Source: Escherichia ruysiae
GTDB taxonomy: Bacteria > Pseudomonadota > Gammaproteobacteria > Enterobacterales > Enterobacteriaceae
Reading direction: 5' to 3'
Length of the DNA: 64,000 bases
Assembly (NCBI RefSeq): GCF_031323975.1
Contig: NZ_JAVIWS010000001.1
Location: 1,302,001 to 1,366,000, forward strand
Of the stretch, positions 33,101 through 42,171 are shown piece by piece. The notes below the pieces were generated by a model. The model was not told where the DNA came from and did not search any database. It saw only the letters and a program-made list of their open reading frames with translations. The position numbers were made by a program, and so were the translations under genes. How positions within the stretch are numbered: position 1 is the first letter of the stretch; every line of letters begins with the position of its first letter.

Positions 33101-35076
33101 TTCACGCCCTGCGCATCGCTATAAACGATATCAAAAGCGGCGTTGCTGCCTTCATCAACAATGGGTTGTTTTACAGTCGTGTCAGTACGGTAATTGTAAA
33201 CCGATTTCGAGGCGAACTGCGGGCGGATCCCCGGCAATGCATCGGCAGGCCAAATAGCCTGTTCAGCACGGCGCGTCACCGGGCGACCACCCGATTCCAG
33301 CAAACTCCCCTGGAGAATAACCTGCAATGGGGAATGCGTTTCCTTCCACTGGCTTTCTGTAGATACTTCGCCGCGCCCTTTATCATCCAGCGTCAACTGA
33401 ACTTCATCCAGCGTGCGGGAAAGGTTTTCGGCAGCGATATCGCCAAATTCGAAGCCGGGTAATGCAGAAACCGCTTCACGCAGAGGGCGCAGGAAAAGCT
33501 GCCCTTGTAATGTATTGCCGTTCGCGGGCGCACCATAAAGGTAGTAACCCACTACGGAGAATTTCACTTCATCTTTCGGCGCTAACGGGGTTTTCTCGCC
33601 AGTCAGATTCAACGCCATGCGCTCTGGCATAAAATCTTCGACGTGGAAATCCCACATCCGATACTGGTTATCGCCAGTGTTAGCGCGAATATGCCACATG
33701 CCGGTTGCCGCACTGCTATCCAGTTGCCAGGTAAAGTGATAGAGGCCATTCTCCGGCTGACTAACGACACTACGCAGTACCTGCCCGTCAGGTTTAATCA
33801 CGTCTAACTTGATGGGTTGATCCGGCAGAGCTTTACCGTCTGCATCACGCAGTAAGCCGTTGAGGATTACTGTTTCACCCGGGCGATAAAGATCGCGCGG
33901 ACCAAACATAAAGAACTGTTTGCTATAACCCGGTGCACCAGCAATGTTAAATTCCGCTAAGTCCAGCGCCGGAAGTTTTAAATCGAGCAGAGTTGTCTGA
34001 CCGTCTTTACGCGCCAGCAGTAATGCAGCGTTTTTATCGTTTTCCAGCTGTACATGACCCTGTGCATCACTGGTCGCCTGAGTCAGAATCTGCCCTTTCT
34101 CATTTAATAACGAAACTTCAATTCCTTGCTGAGCCGCGCCGTTTTCCAGGCTTTGGGTAAAGATATCCAGACGATTGTGATACCGGTGAGCCGATACGCC
34201 AATGTCGCTTAACGTAAATAGCGTTGCAGGATTGCTGTAATCGTAACGTCCGGCCTGATTCATCACAGCCAGATACACGCCCGCCTGCTGAAGCGGTTTG
34301 ATATCACCCAGCGGCAGCAATAATTTTTCACGGGTATTACGCGCAGGATTGAGATCAAAACGTCCGGTGTAAACAAGATCCGCCATCTGCAGCAATTTGT
34401 CAGATTGCCAGTTCGCCAGCGAATTGCGGTATTCCCATTGGCTAATGAATGCTGGCAGAGATTCGGGTTTAACACGGAAGAAGTTAACATCGACATTGTT
34501 AACGTTGAGCGCCATTACCGGCAGTCCTTCAACGACTTTTCCAGGCAGCAGCGAACCACGGCTGGCAAAACCGACGCTGGGTTGAATATCGCGGGTGGTG
34601 ATCGTTTTTTCGTAATCTTTACTGAAGGTTGCGTTATTGAGCGCCTTCATTTCCTGCCCAATAGTCACGATCAAATCACGTTTAGGTTCGAGGTGGCGTA
34701 AACGCAGCTCTTTAAGATTATCTGACAGCTCCCAGGCACCATCCACTTTACCGCTCTTTTTATCGACGACATGAACAACACGCGAGAAATCCTGATCCGG
34801 GTCGAGGGGGATAGAGAAAGTCAGCACCAGCGTGGCTGCACCATCGAGTTGAACCTCAGAGAGATCAAGCAATGTCAGTGTCTTACCGGCACTCTGTTGT
34901 GCCAGCTTTTGCCTCTCCGGTGCAGAGAGTTTTGCAGAACTCGCGTTTTCCGAAGATGTACCTTTAGCAGCTTCAGAAGGGGTATCTTTTTTCACCGCTG
35001 TTGGCGCGTTATCGTTGTTGTCGCACCCTGCCAGCGCCAGCATTAACATGCAGGCGGCTATGCGTAACTTTTTCAT
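30118..35076 (-). CDS. yfhM: Alpha-2-macroglobulin-like lipoprotein YfhM (ECAM)
   Basis: A 1652-residue periplasmic lipoprotein thought to trap proteases that breach the outer membrane. The lipobox ALAGC gives the acylated Cys18; Asp at +2 predicts inner-membrane retention. The rest is the MG-domain array of the macroglobulin family. The thioester motif CLEQ is intact in YPYGCLEQTTSG near residue 1186, followed by the alpha/alpha-toroid thioester domain. The pairing with pbpC, a cell-wall repair synthase, is conserved in many proteobacteria and suggests one defence unit. Confidence 0.97.
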   Translation of the reverse strand: MKKLRIAACMLMLALAGCDNNDNAPTAVKKDTPSEAAKGTSSENASSAKLSAPERQKLAQQSAGKTLTLLDLSEVQLDGAATLVLTFSIPLDPDQDFSRVVHVVDKKSGKVDGAWELSDNLKELRLRHLEPKRDLIVTIGQEMKALNNATFSKDYEKTITTRDIQPSVGFASRGSLLPGKVVEGLPVMALNVNNVDVNFFRVKPESLPAFISQWEYRNSLANWQSDKLLQMADLVYTGRFDLNPARNTREKLLLPLGDIKPLQQAGVYLAVMNQAGRYDYSNPATLFTLSDIGVSAHRYHNRLDIFTQSLENGAAQQGIEVSLLNEKGQILTQATSDAQGHVQLENDKNAALLLARKDGQTTLLDLKLPALDLAEFNIAGAPGYSKQFFMFGPRDLYRPGETVILNGLLRDADGKALPDQPIKLDVIKPDGQVLRSVVSQPENGLYHFTWQLDSSAATGMWHIRANTGDNQYRMWDFHVEDFMPERMALNLTGEKTPLAPKDEVKFSVVGYYLYGAPANGNTLQGQLFLRPLREAVSALPGFEFGDIAAENLSRTLDEVQLTLDDKGRGEVSTESQWKETHSPLQVILQGSLLESGGRPVTRRAEQAIWPADALPGIRPQFASKSVYNYRTDTTVKQPIVDEGSNAAFDIVYSDAQGVKKAVSGLQVRLIRERRDYFWNWSEDEGWQSQFDQKDLIENEQTLDLQADETGKVSFPVEWGAYRLEVKAPNEAVSSVRFWAGYSWQDNSDGGGAVRPDRVTMKLDKASYRPGDTIKLHIAAPTAGKGYAMVESSEGPLWWQEIDVPAQGLDLTIPVDKTWNRHDLYLSTLVVRPGDKSRSATPKRAVGVLHLPLGDENRRLDLALETPAKMRPNQPLTVKIKASNKNGEMPKQVNVLVSAVDSGVLNITDYVTPDPWQGFFGQKRYGADIYDIYGQVIEGQGRLAALRFGGDGDELKRGGKPPVNHVNIVAQQAQPVTLNEQGEGTVTLPIGDFNGELRVMAQAWTADDFGSNESKVIVAAPVIAELNMPRFMASGDTSRLTLDITNLTDKPQKMNVALTASGLVELVSDSPAPVELAPGVRTTLFIPVRALPGYGDGEIQATISGLNLPGETVADQHKQWKIGVRPAFPAQTVNYGTVLQPGETWAIPAGGLQNFSPVTLEGQLLLSGKPPLNIARYIKELKAYPYGCLEQTTSGLFPSLYTNAAQLQALGIKGDSDDKRRAAVDIGISRLLQMQRDNGGFALWDKYSDEEYWLTAYVMDFLVRAGEQGYSVPTEAINQGNERLLRYLQDPGMMSIPYADNLKASKFAVQSYAALVLSRQQKAPLGALREIWEHRADAASGLPLLQLGVALKTMGDATRGEEAIALALKTPRNDERKWLGDYGSPLRDNALMLSLLEENKLLPDEQYTLLNTLSQQAFGERWLSTQESNSLFLAARSIQDLPGKWQVQTSFSAEPLTGEKTQNSNLHSDQLATLQVTNSGDQPLWLRVDASGYPQSAPLPASNVLQIERHILGTDGKSKSLDSLRSGDLVLVWLQVKASNSVPDALVVDLLPAGLELENQNLANGNASLEQSGSEVQNLLNQMQQASIKHIEFRDDRFVAAVAVDEYQPVTLVYLARAVTPGTYQVPQPMVESMYVPQWRATGAAEDLLIVRP

Positions 35077-35281
35077 TTATCATCCCTGCCACAATGGCCC
35101 GTTAGCAACGTCGAATAATTATTATGCGTGAGAATTAGCGTTATGTAATTCAGTATCACGTCCACAGAATCTGAATTTTGGTGATAAATGTGGCTCAGGC
35201 AGCCAAATCAGCCTCTTTTGCTTGTCGCTTTTCACTAAACGTCCGACAATTTAGCCTACCCCGGCAAAAATGGAGATGCCT

Positions 35282-36127
35282 ATGTCCACGACATGGTTTG
35301 TAGGAGCCGACTGGCTCGCCGAACATATTGATGATCCTGAAATTCAGATTATTGATGCCCGCATGGCACCGCCCGGACAGGAAGATCGTAACGTTGCCCA
35401 GGAGTATCTCAATGGGCATATCCCCGGCGCAGTATTTTTCGATATCGAAGCTCTTTCCGATCACACCTCCCCGTTTCCGCACATGCTGCCGCGCCCGGAA
35501 ACGTTCGCCGTAGCGATGCGTGAGTTAGGTGTTAATCAGGACAAACATCTGATTGTCTATGACGAAGGTAATCTTTTCTCAGCCCCGCGAGCATGGTGGA
35601 TGCTGCGCACCTTTGGCGTGGAGAAAGTGTCGATTCTTGGTGGTGGACTGGCGGGCTGGCAGCGTGATGACCTGCTGTTAGAAGAAGGCGAAGTAGAACT
35701 GCCAGAAGGAGAGTTTAACACCGCCTTTAACCCGGAAGCCGTGGTGAAAGTAACCGATGTATTGCTGGCAAGCCATGAAAAAACGGCACAAATTATTGAT
35801 GCCCGTCCAGCTGCGCGTTTTAACGCTGAAATTGATGAACCTCGCCCTGGTTTACGTCGCGGGCATATTCCTGGTGCGCTAAATGTTCCCTGGACGGAGC
35901 TGGTGCGTGAAGGTGAACTGAAGACGACAGATGAACTCGATGCGATATTTTTTGGTTACGGTATCAGCTATGACAAACCGATTATTGTCAGCTGCGGCTC
36001 TGGTGTAACGGCCGCCGTTGTGTTGCTGGCACTTGCTACGCTGGATGTGCCAAACGTGAAACTGTACGACGGCGCATGGAGTGAATGGGGGGCGCGAGCA
36101 GATTTACCGGTCGAGCCAGTGAAATAA
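35282..36127 (+). CDS. sseA: 3-mercaptopyruvate sulfurtransferase
   Basis: Transfers sulfur from 3-mercaptopyruvate to thiol acceptors or cyanide. The start giving MSTTWFVGADWL yields 281 residues; a start 12 bases upstream is possible but adds residues not usual for the family. Two rhodanese domains are visible. The catalytic cysteine is in SCGSGVTAA near residue 237, the CG(S/T)GV loop that distinguishes mercaptopyruvate sulfurtransferases from thiosulfate rhodaneses. It is divergent from yfhM and ends at a strong hairpin. Confidence 0.97.
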   Translation: MSTTWFVGADWLAEHIDDPEIQIIDARMAPPGQEDRNVAQEYLNGHIPGAVFFDIEALSDHTSPFPHMLPRPETFAVAMRELGVNQDKHLIVYDEGNLFSAPRAWWMLRTFGVEKVSILGGGLAGWQRDDLLLEEGEVELPEGEFNTAFNPEAVVKVTDVLLASHEKTAQIIDARPAARFNAEIDEPRPGLRRGHIPGALNVPWTELVREGELKTTDELDAIFFGYGISYDKPIIVSCGSGVTAAVVLLALATLDVPNVKLYDGAWSEWGARADLPVEPVK

Positions 36128-36140
36128 GCTTTCTACAGGC

Positions 36141-36174
36141 AACAAAAAACCGCCGAATTTGGCGGTTTTTTGTT
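36141..36174 (+). terminator. sseA terminator (first repeat unit hairpin)
   Basis: A perfect 14-bp stem (36141-36154 with 36161-36174), 6-nt loop, and a T-rich 3' arm, 13 bases past the sseA stop. A near copy of the same hairpin lies at 36407-36440. Confidence 0.8.
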
Positions 36175-36523
36175 GCTGGTCTGGTTCGCGGCCTTTCCAG
36201 CAGGTTGTATTACTGCAAGTGTATCTCGTCTACTTAATACTCGCGTTAAGCTTCAACGATGTCAAGTAGATAAAAAAGGATAGGTTTTGAATTCATTTGG
36301 CTTATTAGTCCGAATTCAGACAAATATAAACAAATCCCGCTCAATATTTAAAATACTAACCGGTAAAAGATATTACTTAAACGTGTAAATTCACTTTTCT
36401 TAAAAAAACAAAAAACCGCCAAAATCAGGCGGTTATTTGTTGCCGGTTTGGTTCGCGGCCTTTCCAGCAGGTTGTATTACCGTAGTAATGCAAGCGCGTC
36501 TCAGCGGAGACAATACTCGCCAG

Positions 36524-36555
36524 TAACTCTCTTTTTGTCAAGCAAAAGAGAGTTA
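36524..36555 (+). terminator. Terminator-like hairpin at the end of repeat unit 2
   Basis: A perfect 12-bp stem (36524-36535 with 36544-36555), 8-nt loop, followed by TTATTG. It could end a short transcript from repeat unit 2. Confidence 0.5.
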
Positions 36556-36729
36556 TTATTGTTCTGTTAGTGTATTATCCACTGCGGCCCTTTCCGCCGT
36601 CTCGCAAGCGGGCGCTGGCTTAAGGAAAGGATGTTCCGCGACCGTTAAGGCAAGCGCGTCTCAGTGCTTGCTATCGCGGCAATATCGCCAGTGGTGCTGT
36701 CGTGATGCGGTCTTCGCATGGACCGCACA

Positions 36730-36855
36730 ATGAAGATACGGTGCTTTTGTATCGTACTTATTGTTTCTGGTGCGCTGTTTTCCGAAGTAAATAATAACCG
36801 GAGTCTCTCTGGTAATAATTTACTGGTGGCTAACATCCTTCAGAGCAGCAAGTAA
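36730..36855 (+). CDS. Possible 41-residue hydrophobic peptide inside ryfA
   Basis: ATG to TAA frame of 41 codons within the RyfA region. The peptide starts MKIRC, continues with a hydrophobic stretch (FCIVLIVSGALF) and ends in a polar tail (LLVANILQSSK). The start lies 2 nt after a 7-bp hairpin (36706-36712 with 36721-36727) that would cover any ribosome site; no good Shine-Dalgarno is seen. The basic-hydrophobic-polar layout resembles type I toxin peptides, but I cannot match it to a named family. Translation is unproven. Confidence 0.35.
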   Translation: MKIRCFCIVLIVSGALFSEVNNNRSLSGNNLLVANILQSSK

Positions 36856-36861
36856 GCCCGA

Positions 36862-36883
36862 ATGCCGCCCTTTTGGGCGGCAT
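36862..36883. terminator. Terminator between ryfA and sseB
   Basis: A 9-bp GC-rich stem (ATGCCGCCC/GGGCGGCAT) with a TTTT tetraloop, ending three bases before the sseB stop codon. It can serve both the plus-strand ryfA transcript and minus-strand sseB. Confidence 0.75.
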
Positions 36884-36886
36884 ATT

Positions 36887-37663
36887 TTAGATTATCCGAT
36901 TCTGTTTAAAATCACGCAGAAATCCACCCCAGCGACGTTCATAGAATGGCGCAATATGTTCGGTAATAAAGTGGCTAATTCCTTTTTCCCCTTTTTTCAC
37001 CTGGCAAATATCAATAGGTTCATCGCCAGGTAATGTATCGGTCGCTACACTTCCCGCCGCCTGAATAATTTCTTCGATATCACCATCGGCTTCAATGCCA
37101 ATAAGCAAATTAGGCTGTGCCTCTTCGCTCTCTTTAATTGAACAAATGAAAGCGCGCTTCACCGGCTTAATGGTTTTAAATAAGGTAGTGAGTGAATCAA
37201 TCATTTGTGCTGGCGGCTCTGCGACTTCCGATAATATCAGCGATTCACCACCTTCCAGTACTTCCTGACTGCTCAGCGGATTCCCTTCTTCACCGATCAA
37301 CAAACTGATTTCACGCGGCATAAATTCTTTACCGGTAGGCAGTTTGGCATTGAGAAAGAGCGTTTCACCAAGGGTCATCTCAAACAGCGTGCGAACGGGC
37401 ATTACGACAAATGCCTGTTCGCCGTCAACCGCCTGTTGAAGTGCTTCTAACGAGGTGAAAAAAGGAATGACGCTGGTGCCGTCTTCTTTTTCCCAATGTT
37501 GTAAATCAAGCGCGCTATCTTCCACCACAGCCTCGCCCTGCGCCGCTGTACCTGGCACCCAGACGGTGGATTCCAGTAGAGTACGGAAAAAAGCCGGGCG
37601 GTGTGCCGGTTCGGTTGCTGCTTTTTCCAGCAGGTCTTCAAGTTCGTTTTTAATTTCGGACAT
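36887..37663 (-). CDS. sseB: SseB, protein associated with enhanced serine sensitivity
   Basis: A 258-residue soluble, acidic protein named because its overexpression increases serine sensitivity in E. coli. The start giving MSEIKNELEDLLEKAA is chosen over an ATG at 37678, which would add five residues. The N-terminal half is the SseB domain (FVVMPVRTLFEMTLGETLFLN). The C-terminal half is a conserved second domain ending in RRWGGFLRDFKQNRII. No catalytic motif is visible. Despite the name it is unrelated to the Salmonella SPI-2 translocon SseB. Confidence 0.92.
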   Translation of the reverse strand: MSEIKNELEDLLEKAATEPAHRPAFFRTLLESTVWVPGTAAQGEAVVEDSALDLQHWEKEDGTSVIPFFTSLEALQQAVDGEQAFVVMPVRTLFEMTLGETLFLNAKLPTGKEFMPREISLLIGEEGNPLSSQEVLEGGESLILSEVAEPPAQMIDSLTTLFKTIKPVKRAFICSIKESEEAQPNLLIGIEADGDIEEIIQAAGSVATDTLPGDEPIDICQVKKGEKGISHFITEHIAPFYERRWGGFLRDFKQNRII

Positions 37664-37698
37664 AAGAACCACAATCATTCAACGTTCGGGGCAAAAAT

Positions 37699-37797
<99 letters not shown>

Positions 37798-37803
37798 AAA
37801 CGA

Positions 37804-39087
37804 TTACGCCGTTAACAGATTAGCAATCGTGCGTACACCCAGCCCTGTTGCGCCCGCAGACCACTGTTCAACCGGCGCTTTACGGTAAGTCGCCGAACAG
37901 TCGATATGCAACCAACCTTGCTGATAGTTCTCAACAAAGTGCGACAGGAAGCCCGCCGCCGTGCTTGCACCTGCCGGATACGCCGCGCTGCCGGTATTGT
38001 TCAGTTCAGCAAAGTTTGACGGCAACTGGCTGCGGTGGAATTCTGCCAACGGCAGACGCCAGAACGGTTCGTTCTCTTGTGAGGCACTCGCCAGCAAGCG
38101 AGCGGCAAGCGCATCGTCGAAACTGAACAGCGCGTGATAATCATTACCCAGCGCGGTTTTCGCCGCTCCGGTCAGGGTCGCGGCATCAATAATCAGTTCC
38201 GGTTTCTGCGCACTGGCGTCAATCAGGCCATCTGCCAGCACCAGGCGCCCTTCCGCATCGGTGTTCATTACTTCGACTTTTTTACCGTTGCGATAGGTAA
38301 TGATATCGCCCAGCTTGAACGCGTTGCCGCTGATCAGGTTATCCGCACAACAGAGGAACAGTTTCACACGCTTGTTCAGACCACGCGTAATGGCAAATGC
38401 CAGTGCCCCAGAAACCGTTGCCGCACCGCCCATGTCTGACTTCATTGAGTCCATAAACGCGGTTTGTTTGATGCTGTAGCCACCGGAATCAAAGGTGATG
38501 CCCTTGCCTACCAGGCACGCGTACACCGGCGCTTCTTTATCGCCAGTCGGGTTGTAATCCAGCGCCAGCAATACCGGCGAACGTTCTGAACCGCGTCCGA
38601 CGGTGTGCAGCCCCATATAGCCTTGTTCGCGTAGATCTTCGCCTTTGGTGATCCGATAAGTCACACGATCGCCTGCGACGTTGCTGATCAGATCAACAGC
38701 ACGCTGTGCCAGTTGTGATGGCCCCAGTTCTTCCGCCGGTGCGTTGATGGTGTCACGCACCCAATCGATGATCATCAGGCGGTTATCCAGTTCCTGGCGT
38801 TGGGCATCGTCCAGATCCGGCCACTCTACTTTACGCGTGCCTTTCGGAGCTTTGTAACCTTGCCAGAATGCCCAACAACGATCCGCATCCCAGCCTTCAC
38901 CGCTTAGCTGAACATGTTTGATGCCCAGACCGTCAATTTTGCGCGCTGCACGTTGGATAAGGCCCGGATCGTCAGCCCCGTTCAAATGCAGGGTAATGCC
39001 ATCATTATTAATGCTGTAAGTCGCTTTTTCTCCCCAGCGCGCGTCGGCAGGTTGGGTAGAGAGGGTAATTTTCATCGCTTCTGTCAT
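37804..39087 (-). CDS. pepB: Peptidase B (M17 leucyl aminopeptidase family)
   Basis: Broad-specificity cytosolic aminopeptidase that releases N-terminal residues, with a bimetal centre. The 427 residues match the family. The M17 signature [10 protein letters not shown] is clear at about residue 275, with the metal-binding Lys and Asp in the [14 protein letters not shown] segment near 200. It follows the isc operon on the same strand after a terminator-like hairpin. An ATG at 39087 with GGATAA upstream sets the start. Confidence 0.96.
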   Translation of the reverse strand: MTEAMKITLSTQPADARWGEKATYSINNDGITLHLNGADDPGLIQRAARKIDGLGIKHVQLSGEGWDADRCWAFWQGYKAPKGTRKVEWPDLDDAQRQELDNRLMIIDWVRDTINAPAEELGPSQLAQRAVDLISNVAGDRVTYRITKGEDLREQGYMGLHTVGRGSERSPVLLALDYNPTGDKEAPVYACLVGKGITFDSGGYSIKQTAFMDSMKSDMGGAATVSGALAFAITRGLNKRVKLFLCCADNLISGNAFKLGDIITYRNGKKVEVMNTDAEGRLVLADGLIDASAQKPELIIDAATLTGAAKTALGNDYHALFSFDDALAARLLASASQENEPFWRLPLAEFHRSQLPSNFAELNNTGSAAYPAGASTAAGFLSHFVENYQQGWLHIDCSATYRKAPVEQWSAGATGLGVRTIANLLTA

Positions 39088-39115
39088 TTTAGTTATCCTT
39101 ATTTGTTTAACAGCA

Positions 39116-39142
39116 AAACGGGCTACCCCAGGCAGCCCGTTT
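39116..39142 (-). terminator. Terminator of the isc operon
   Basis: A 9-bp stem (AAACGGGCT at 39116-39124 with AGCCCGTTT at 39134-39142) and a 9-nt loop, three bases after the iscX stop, with U-rich sequence on the minus strand. Confidence 0.7.
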
Positions 39143-39144
39143 AT

Positions 39145-39345
39145 TCACTCAGCTTCGTCCAGCCAGACTAACAAAATCGCTTCGAGGATTTTCTCGTTAG
39201 ATGCCTGCGGGTCGTCGTCGAAATCTTCCAGCTCGCAAATCCACTGATGCATATCGGTGAATCGAACCGTTTTCGGGTCGAGATCGGGATACGCATCGTA
39301 CAGTGCTTCGCCAATTTCGCGGCTATCGATCCACTTAAGTCCCAT
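39145..39345 (-). CDS. iscX: IscX, iron-binding accessory protein of Fe-S assembly
   Basis: A 66-residue acidic protein ([20 protein letters not shown]) that binds IscS at the site used by CyaY and modulates desulfurase activity; it may also deliver iron. Conserved acidic residues ([17 protein letters not shown]) line the expected binding face. Last gene of the isc operon, 11 bp after fdx. Confidence 0.96.
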   Translation of the reverse strand: MGLKWIDSREIGEALYDAYPDLDPKTVRFTDMHQWICELEDFDDDPQASNEKILEAILLVWLDEAE

Positions 39346-39356
39346 ACTAACCTCTG

Positions 39357-39692
39357 TTAATGCTCACGCGCATGGTTGATAGTGTAACGCGGAATTTCGA
39401 CCACTAAATCTTCGTCAGTGACACGCGCCTGGCAGCTTAAACGGCTTTCCGGCTCCAGTCCCCAGGCTTTGTCCAGCATGTCGTCTTCCTGCTCAGAACT
39501 TTCCGGCAGCGAGTCAAAACCTTCACGAACGATGCAGTGGCAGGTGGTGCAAGCGCAGGATTTTTCACAGGCGTGTTCAATCTCGATACCGTTACGCAAC
39601 GCAGCATCAAGAATAGTTTCACCGCTATTCGCTTCCAGAACAGCGCCATCAGGGCAGAGATCCTGATGAGGCAAAATAACAATCTTTGGCAT
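39357..39692 (-). CDS. fdx: [2Fe-2S] ferredoxin of the isc system
   Basis: A 111-residue adrenodoxin-type ferredoxin that supplies electrons for cluster assembly on IscU. The ligands are visible as the [10 protein letters not shown] segment (three cysteines, about residues 42-51) and a fourth cysteine in SRLSCQARV at about 87. Its ATG lies one base from the hscA stop, so translational coupling is likely. Confidence 0.97.
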   Translation of the reverse strand: MPKIVILPHQDLCPDGAVLEANSGETILDAALRNGIEIEHACEKSCACTTCHCIVREGFDSLPESSEQEDDMLDKAWGLEPESRLSCQARVTDEDLVVEIPRYTINHAREH

Positions 39693-39693
39693 A

Positions 39694-41544
39694 TTAAACC
39701 TCGTCCACGGAATGGCCTTTCAGCGCACGACGAACCGACTGGTCCATGCGGCGAGCGGCGAAATCCTGGGTTTGTTTGTCTACGTTTTTAATCGCTTGTT
39801 CGATGGCGTCAACGTCATCGCCCTGCGCCACTTCACTCAGGTGAGCGGCAGCATCGTCAATGACCTGACGCTCTGCGGCGCTTAACAGCGCGGCATCAGC
39901 AGCCAGCGCGCCGTTCAGGCTTTCCAGCACGCGCGCCGCTTCGACTTTTTGTTCTGCCAGCATACGGGCCTTTACGTCCTGCTCGGCATAGCTCATTGAG
40001 TCTTTGATCATCGAGGCGATTTCACTGTCGGTCAGACCATAAGACGGTTTGACCTGAATAGACGCCTCAACGCCGGTCGATTTCTCCATCGCCGTCACGC
40101 TTAAAAGACCGTCGGCATCGACCTGGAAAGTCACGCGAATATGCGCGCCGCCAGCCGGTAACGCCGGGATACCACGCAGCGCAAAACGCGCCAGTGAACG
40201 GCAGTCCTGCACCAGTTCACGCTCACCCTGCATCACATGGATAGACATCGCGGTCTGGCCATCTTTAAAGGTGGTGAAATCCTGTGCGCGAGCCACCGGA
40301 ATAGTGGTATTACGCGGGATCACTTTCTCCACCAGGCCGCCCATGGTTTCAAGCCCCAGCGACAGTGGAATTACGTCGAGCAGCAGCATTTCGCTATCCG
40401 GCTTGTTACCCACCAGAATATCCGCCTGAATCGCCGCACCAATGGCGACGACTTTATCCGGATCGATGGAAGTCAGCGGCGGACGACCGAAAAATTCGCC
40501 TACCCGTTCACGCACCAGCGGCACGCGAGTAGAACCGCCAACCATCACCACTTCCAGCACTTCATCAGCTTCAACACCTGCATCTTTCAGTGCCCGACGA
40601 CAGGCCAACAAGGTACGTTTTACCAGCGGTGCGATAAGTTCGTTGAATTGTTCACGGCTGATTTCGCCCTGCCAGCCCGCGACGTTAACGGTCACAGAGT
40701 CCGCATCGCTCAGCGCGATTTTGGCTGCAATGGCGGCATCCAGCAGTTCACGCTGAACGCGGTTATCGCTACGATCAGGAATGCCCGCTTGCTCGCGAAT
40801 GTAATCCGCCAGCAGATGGTCGAAATCATCGCCGCCGAGCGCGGAATCACCGCCGGTCGCCAGCACTTCAAACACGCCGCGACTTAAGCGCAGAATGGAA
40901 ATATCAAACGTCCCGCCGCCAAGGTCATAAACGGCGATCACGCCTTCCTGACCGGAATCCAGCCCGTAGGCGATAGCCGCAGCGGTCGGTTCGTTAAGTA
41001 AGCGCAGAACATGCAACCCTGCCAGACGCGCCGCGTCTTTGGTGCCCTGACGCTGGGCATCGTCAAAGTACGCCGGAACGGTGATAACTACACCATCCAG
41101 CTCGCCTGCCAGGGCTTCAGTTGCCCGCGCCGCCAGTGCTTTGAGGATGTCCGCAGAAACGCGCACCGGGTTCAGCAGCCCCGCCGCCGTTTCAATCATC
41201 GGCAGGCCGTTTTCGCTGGCCTGGAATTGATAAGGCAGATGTGGATAGCGTTGCTGGATATCAGCCAGCGAGCGCCCCATCAGGCGTTTAACAGAACTAA
41301 TGGTGTTGGCGGTGTCACACGCTGCGTTAGTACGCGCGTCATAACCCACCGAATGCCCTTGCTGTTGATAGTGAACAACAGACGGCAGCAGGTGACGGCC
41401 TTCATGGTCGGCTAACGTTTCGGCCTGACCGCTGCGTACTGTCGCCACCAGCGAGTTGGTTGTGCCCAGGTCGATACCAGCCGCCAGACGACGCTGATGC
41501 GGCGCAGCACTCAAACCAGGTTCACTAATTTGTAATAAGGCCAT
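39694..41544 (-). CDS. hscA: Hsp70-type chaperone HscA
   Basis: Specialised Hsp70 that, with HscB, helps release clusters from IscU. The start giving [11 protein letters not shown] yields 616 residues; an upstream ATG at 41598 overlaps hscB and is rejected. The nucleotide-binding domain shows [13 protein letters not shown] at the N-terminus, [13 protein letters not shown] near 200 and [13 protein letters not shown] near 345. The substrate-binding domain and helical lid follow. Its known client motif, LPPVK, is present in the IscU encoded upstream. Confidence 0.97.
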   Translation of the reverse strand: MALLQISEPGLSAAPHQRRLAAGIDLGTTNSLVATVRSGQAETLADHEGRHLLPSVVHYQQQGHSVGYDARTNAACDTANTISSVKRLMGRSLADIQQRYPHLPYQFQASENGLPMIETAAGLLNPVRVSADILKALAARATEALAGELDGVVITVPAYFDDAQRQGTKDAARLAGLHVLRLLNEPTAAAIAYGLDSGQEGVIAVYDLGGGTFDISILRLSRGVFEVLATGGDSALGGDDFDHLLADYIREQAGIPDRSDNRVQRELLDAAIAAKIALSDADSVTVNVAGWQGEISREQFNELIAPLVKRTLLACRRALKDAGVEADEVLEVVMVGGSTRVPLVRERVGEFFGRPPLTSIDPDKVVAIGAAIQADILVGNKPDSEMLLLDVIPLSLGLETMGGLVEKVIPRNTTIPVARAQDFTTFKDGQTAMSIHVMQGERELVQDCRSLARFALRGIPALPAGGAHIRVTFQVDADGLLSVTAMEKSTGVEASIQVKPSYGLTDSEIASMIKDSMSYAEQDVKARMLAEQKVEAARVLESLNGALAADAALLSAAERQVIDDAAAHLSEVAQGDDVDAIEQAIKNVDKQTQDFAARRMDQSVRRALKGHSVDEV

Positions 41545-41560
41545 GTTTAGCTTCCAGAAA

Positions 41561-42076
41561 TTAAAAATCGAGCAGTTTTTCTTCGAGTTGTTCGGCACTG
41601 CTTCGCAGTTTATCGAGAAAACGCAGCTTACGCACGGTATCCGCCGCCGCGTCCCACGTCTCGTTGTCTAACTGTTCAACCATCAACTGATGGCGCGTAT
41701 CAAACATCTTTTTAACGCGTTTGATAAAGCTTTCCAGCCGCGCTTCGTCTTTCGCCTGTTCGATCTCGTCCAGTTCTTCACGCAGTTCCAACTGTTCCAT
41801 CAGGAACGCGGTGTCGCGCACAGTATGCTGCTCGCTGGCGAGATCAAAACCGTGCAATGAAAGCAGGTATTCTGCCCGCACCAATGGATGACGCAGCGTT
41901 TGCCATGCCTGGTTAATGGTTGCGGATTGCTGTACGGCGGCGAGTTGTTCCGCCTGGCTTCCGCTGGCGAATTTATCAGGATGATACTGACGTTGTAGAT
42001 CCTGAAAACGCAGGCTCAGTGCCTGGGTATCGAGTTGATAACGGGCAGGCAAGCCAAAGAGGGTGAAGTAATCCAT
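41561..42076 (-). CDS. hscB: J-protein cochaperone HscB
   Basis: A 171-residue J-domain protein that brings IscU to HscA and stimulates its ATPase. The HPD motif is in [10 protein letters not shown] near residue 32. The C-terminal helical domain binds IscU. It sits between iscA and hscA, 16 bp from hscA. Confidence 0.97.
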   Translation of the reverse strand: MDYFTLFGLPARYQLDTQALSLRFQDLQRQYHPDKFASGSQAEQLAAVQQSATINQAWQTLRHPLVRAEYLLSLHGFDLASEQHTVRDTAFLMEQLELREELDEIEQAKDEARLESFIKRVKKMFDTRHQLMVEQLDNETWDAAADTVRKLRFLDKLRSSAEQLEEKLLDF

Positions 42077-42127
42077 AACATTCTCAGGGCTGCGATCCGC
42101 CGCGATGGCGGCGAATCAGGTAAAACA

Positions 42128-42158
42128 AACCCCACGCGCAGGCGACCACGGTGGGGTT
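42128..42158 (-). other. Hairpin between iscA and hscB
   Basis: AACCCCAC (42128-42135) pairs with GTGGGGTT (42151-42158) across a 15-nt loop in the 95-bp spacer, the largest gap in the operon after iscR-iscS. It may tune expression between iscSUA and the chaperone genes; no U-tract is present. Confidence 0.45.
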
Positions 42159-42171
42159 ATCGGTATGCGCA

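Larger units (their letters stand above)
36575..36885 (+). ncRNA. ryfA: RyfA small RNA
   Basis: Position (sseA-sseB gap), plus-strand orientation, a length of about 300 nt and PAIR-type repeats fit RyfA, reported as a stress-linked sRNA in uropathogenic E. coli and Shigella. A terminator hairpin (36862-36883) closes it. The 5' end is my estimate. The transcript would contain an internal 41-codon reading frame at 36730-36855, listed separately. Confidence 0.65.
36128..36886. other. sseA-sseB intergenic region with three ryfA-like repeats
   Basis: A 759-bp non-coding stretch. Unit 1 (about 36141-36245) and unit 2 (about 36406-36555) share a hairpin built on AACAAAAAACCGCC and then GGTTCGCGGCCTTTCCAGCA. 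Unit 3, the ryfA-like part (about 36580-36885), is a more diverged version with GCGGCCCTTTCC and a repeated GCAAGCGCGTCTCAG. AT-rich filler separates units 1 and 2. Confidence 0.7.

Noticed and set aside
36645..36836. 63-residue minus-strand frame antisense to ryfA
   Set aside because: Overlaps the repeat region, lacks a ribosome site and has no recognisable features; the plus-strand 41-codon frame is more plausible.
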